64,000 bases of DNA from Protea cynaroides. Taxonomy: Eukaryota > Streptophyta > Magnoliopsida > Proteales > Proteaceae. This document shows, piece after piece, positions 63,753-64,000 of this stretch. The stretch covers positions 61,283,117 through 61,347,116 of the forward strand of contig CM053270.1 of the NCBI GenBank assembly GCA_028583415.1, given 5' to 3'. Made by a program: the position numbers and the translations under genes. The notes below the pieces were generated by a model. That model had not been told where the DNA came from, made no database searches, and was given only the letters and a program-made list of their open reading frames with translations. Position 1 is the first letter of the stretch, and every line of letters begins with the position of its first letter.

Positions 63753-64000
63753 ATGATAAACACCATGAAGAACTTTCTTGTCCTCTTCATCATTGCATTG
63801 TCCTTGTCTAGGTCTTTTGTTGTCCATGGTAAACAGCATGTGACCATCATCAACGAAATGATGATCTTGGGCAGCAGAAGCTGTGGTATGGTCAAGAGTT
63901 CAGTTGGAGTTTTCATATCAACTTCGCTATGTCAACTCTGTACTGGTGTGACTTTCAGTGGGGGGGATACGTTCAAGGCAGTTTTGAAATCTATGATGCC
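63753..64000 (+). pseudogene. Second S-protein homolog, frameshifted and cut by the window end
   Basis: The ATG at 63753 opens a signal peptide (MINTMKNFLVLFIIALSLSR) and HGKQHVTIIN, parallel to the intact paralogue. At about 63851-63858 the frame breaks: the family's about 15 residues containing the first conserved Cys are missing, and the sequence resumes in another frame as NDDLGQQKLWYGQEFSW, STLYWCDFQWGG and GSFEIYDA. A deletion that also shifts frame explains this. The original frame stays open to the window end but no longer matches the family. It is probably a pseudogene; the 3' part lies outside the window. A sequencing deletion is possible. Confidence 0.8.

Overview
The window is nuclear DNA from a flowering plant, probably a eudicot with a large, repeat-rich genome. 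The evidence is a SAR1 GTPase gene with plant-type introns, S1-type self-incompatibility-like secreted proteins, remnants of plant polyol-transporter, TMN, MYND/MSS51-C and URB1-like genes, and many Ty1/copia and Ty3/gypsy LTR sequences. No species can be named from the sequence alone. A 500-N scaffold gap lies at 26959-27458.

Genes are few. An apparently complete three-exon SAR1 gene (minus, 3435-5536, 193 aa) is at the left, and an intact S-protein homolog (plus, 59321-59752, 143 aa) is at the right. A second, frameshifted S-protein homolog (63753 to the window end) runs off the edge. Between them are gene remnants: a polyol-transporter fragment (19041-19379), the first exon of a TMN/TM9SF gene with a one-base frame break beside the assembly gap (26292-26397), a URB1-like fragment (40453-41141) and the C-terminal part of a plant MYND/MSS51-C protein with an internal stop (42646-43262).

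Most of the rest is layered transposon DNA. 7.25-16.11 kb is a Ty1/copia-type element with 5-bp target duplication TCCCT, matching LTRs, a tRNA-Met-type primer site and no coding capacity. Inside it sits a solo LTR of a second family (TSD AAAGT), and inside that a solo LTR of the same family in opposite orientation (TSD AAGAC). This second family, about 2.1-2.4 kb, reads TGTAAGACCC...GGGGTGTGACA and primes on TGGTATCAGAGCT, so it is an LTR retrotransposon, most likely Ty3/gypsy. It recurs at about 27.5-33.1, 34.7-37.1, 37.1-39.3, 43.3-43.6, 48.1-55.7 and 55.8-58.1 kb. The copy at 48.1-55.7 kb contains a further 5.37-kb LTR-like insertion (TSD CCCAC) packed with tandem arrays. The copy at 55.8-58.1 kb landed in the RG-coding stretch of a minus-strand copia gag gene.

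39.3-48.1 kb is a mosaic of gene fragments, a small inverted-repeat element, a truncated gypsy pol (RT, RNase H, start of integrase, minus strand) and an opposite-strand plant transposon-type ORF (46.6-47.8 kb). The flanks (1-3, 12.5-15.7, 16-19, 20-24.7 and 59.8-63.7 kb) are AT-rich spacer with small inverted-repeat elements and microsatellites. The most unusual feature is the copy-specific GGTCG/CGACC/ACCGGT word clusters in the 2.2-kb LTR family, related to a segment in front of the opposite-strand ORF.
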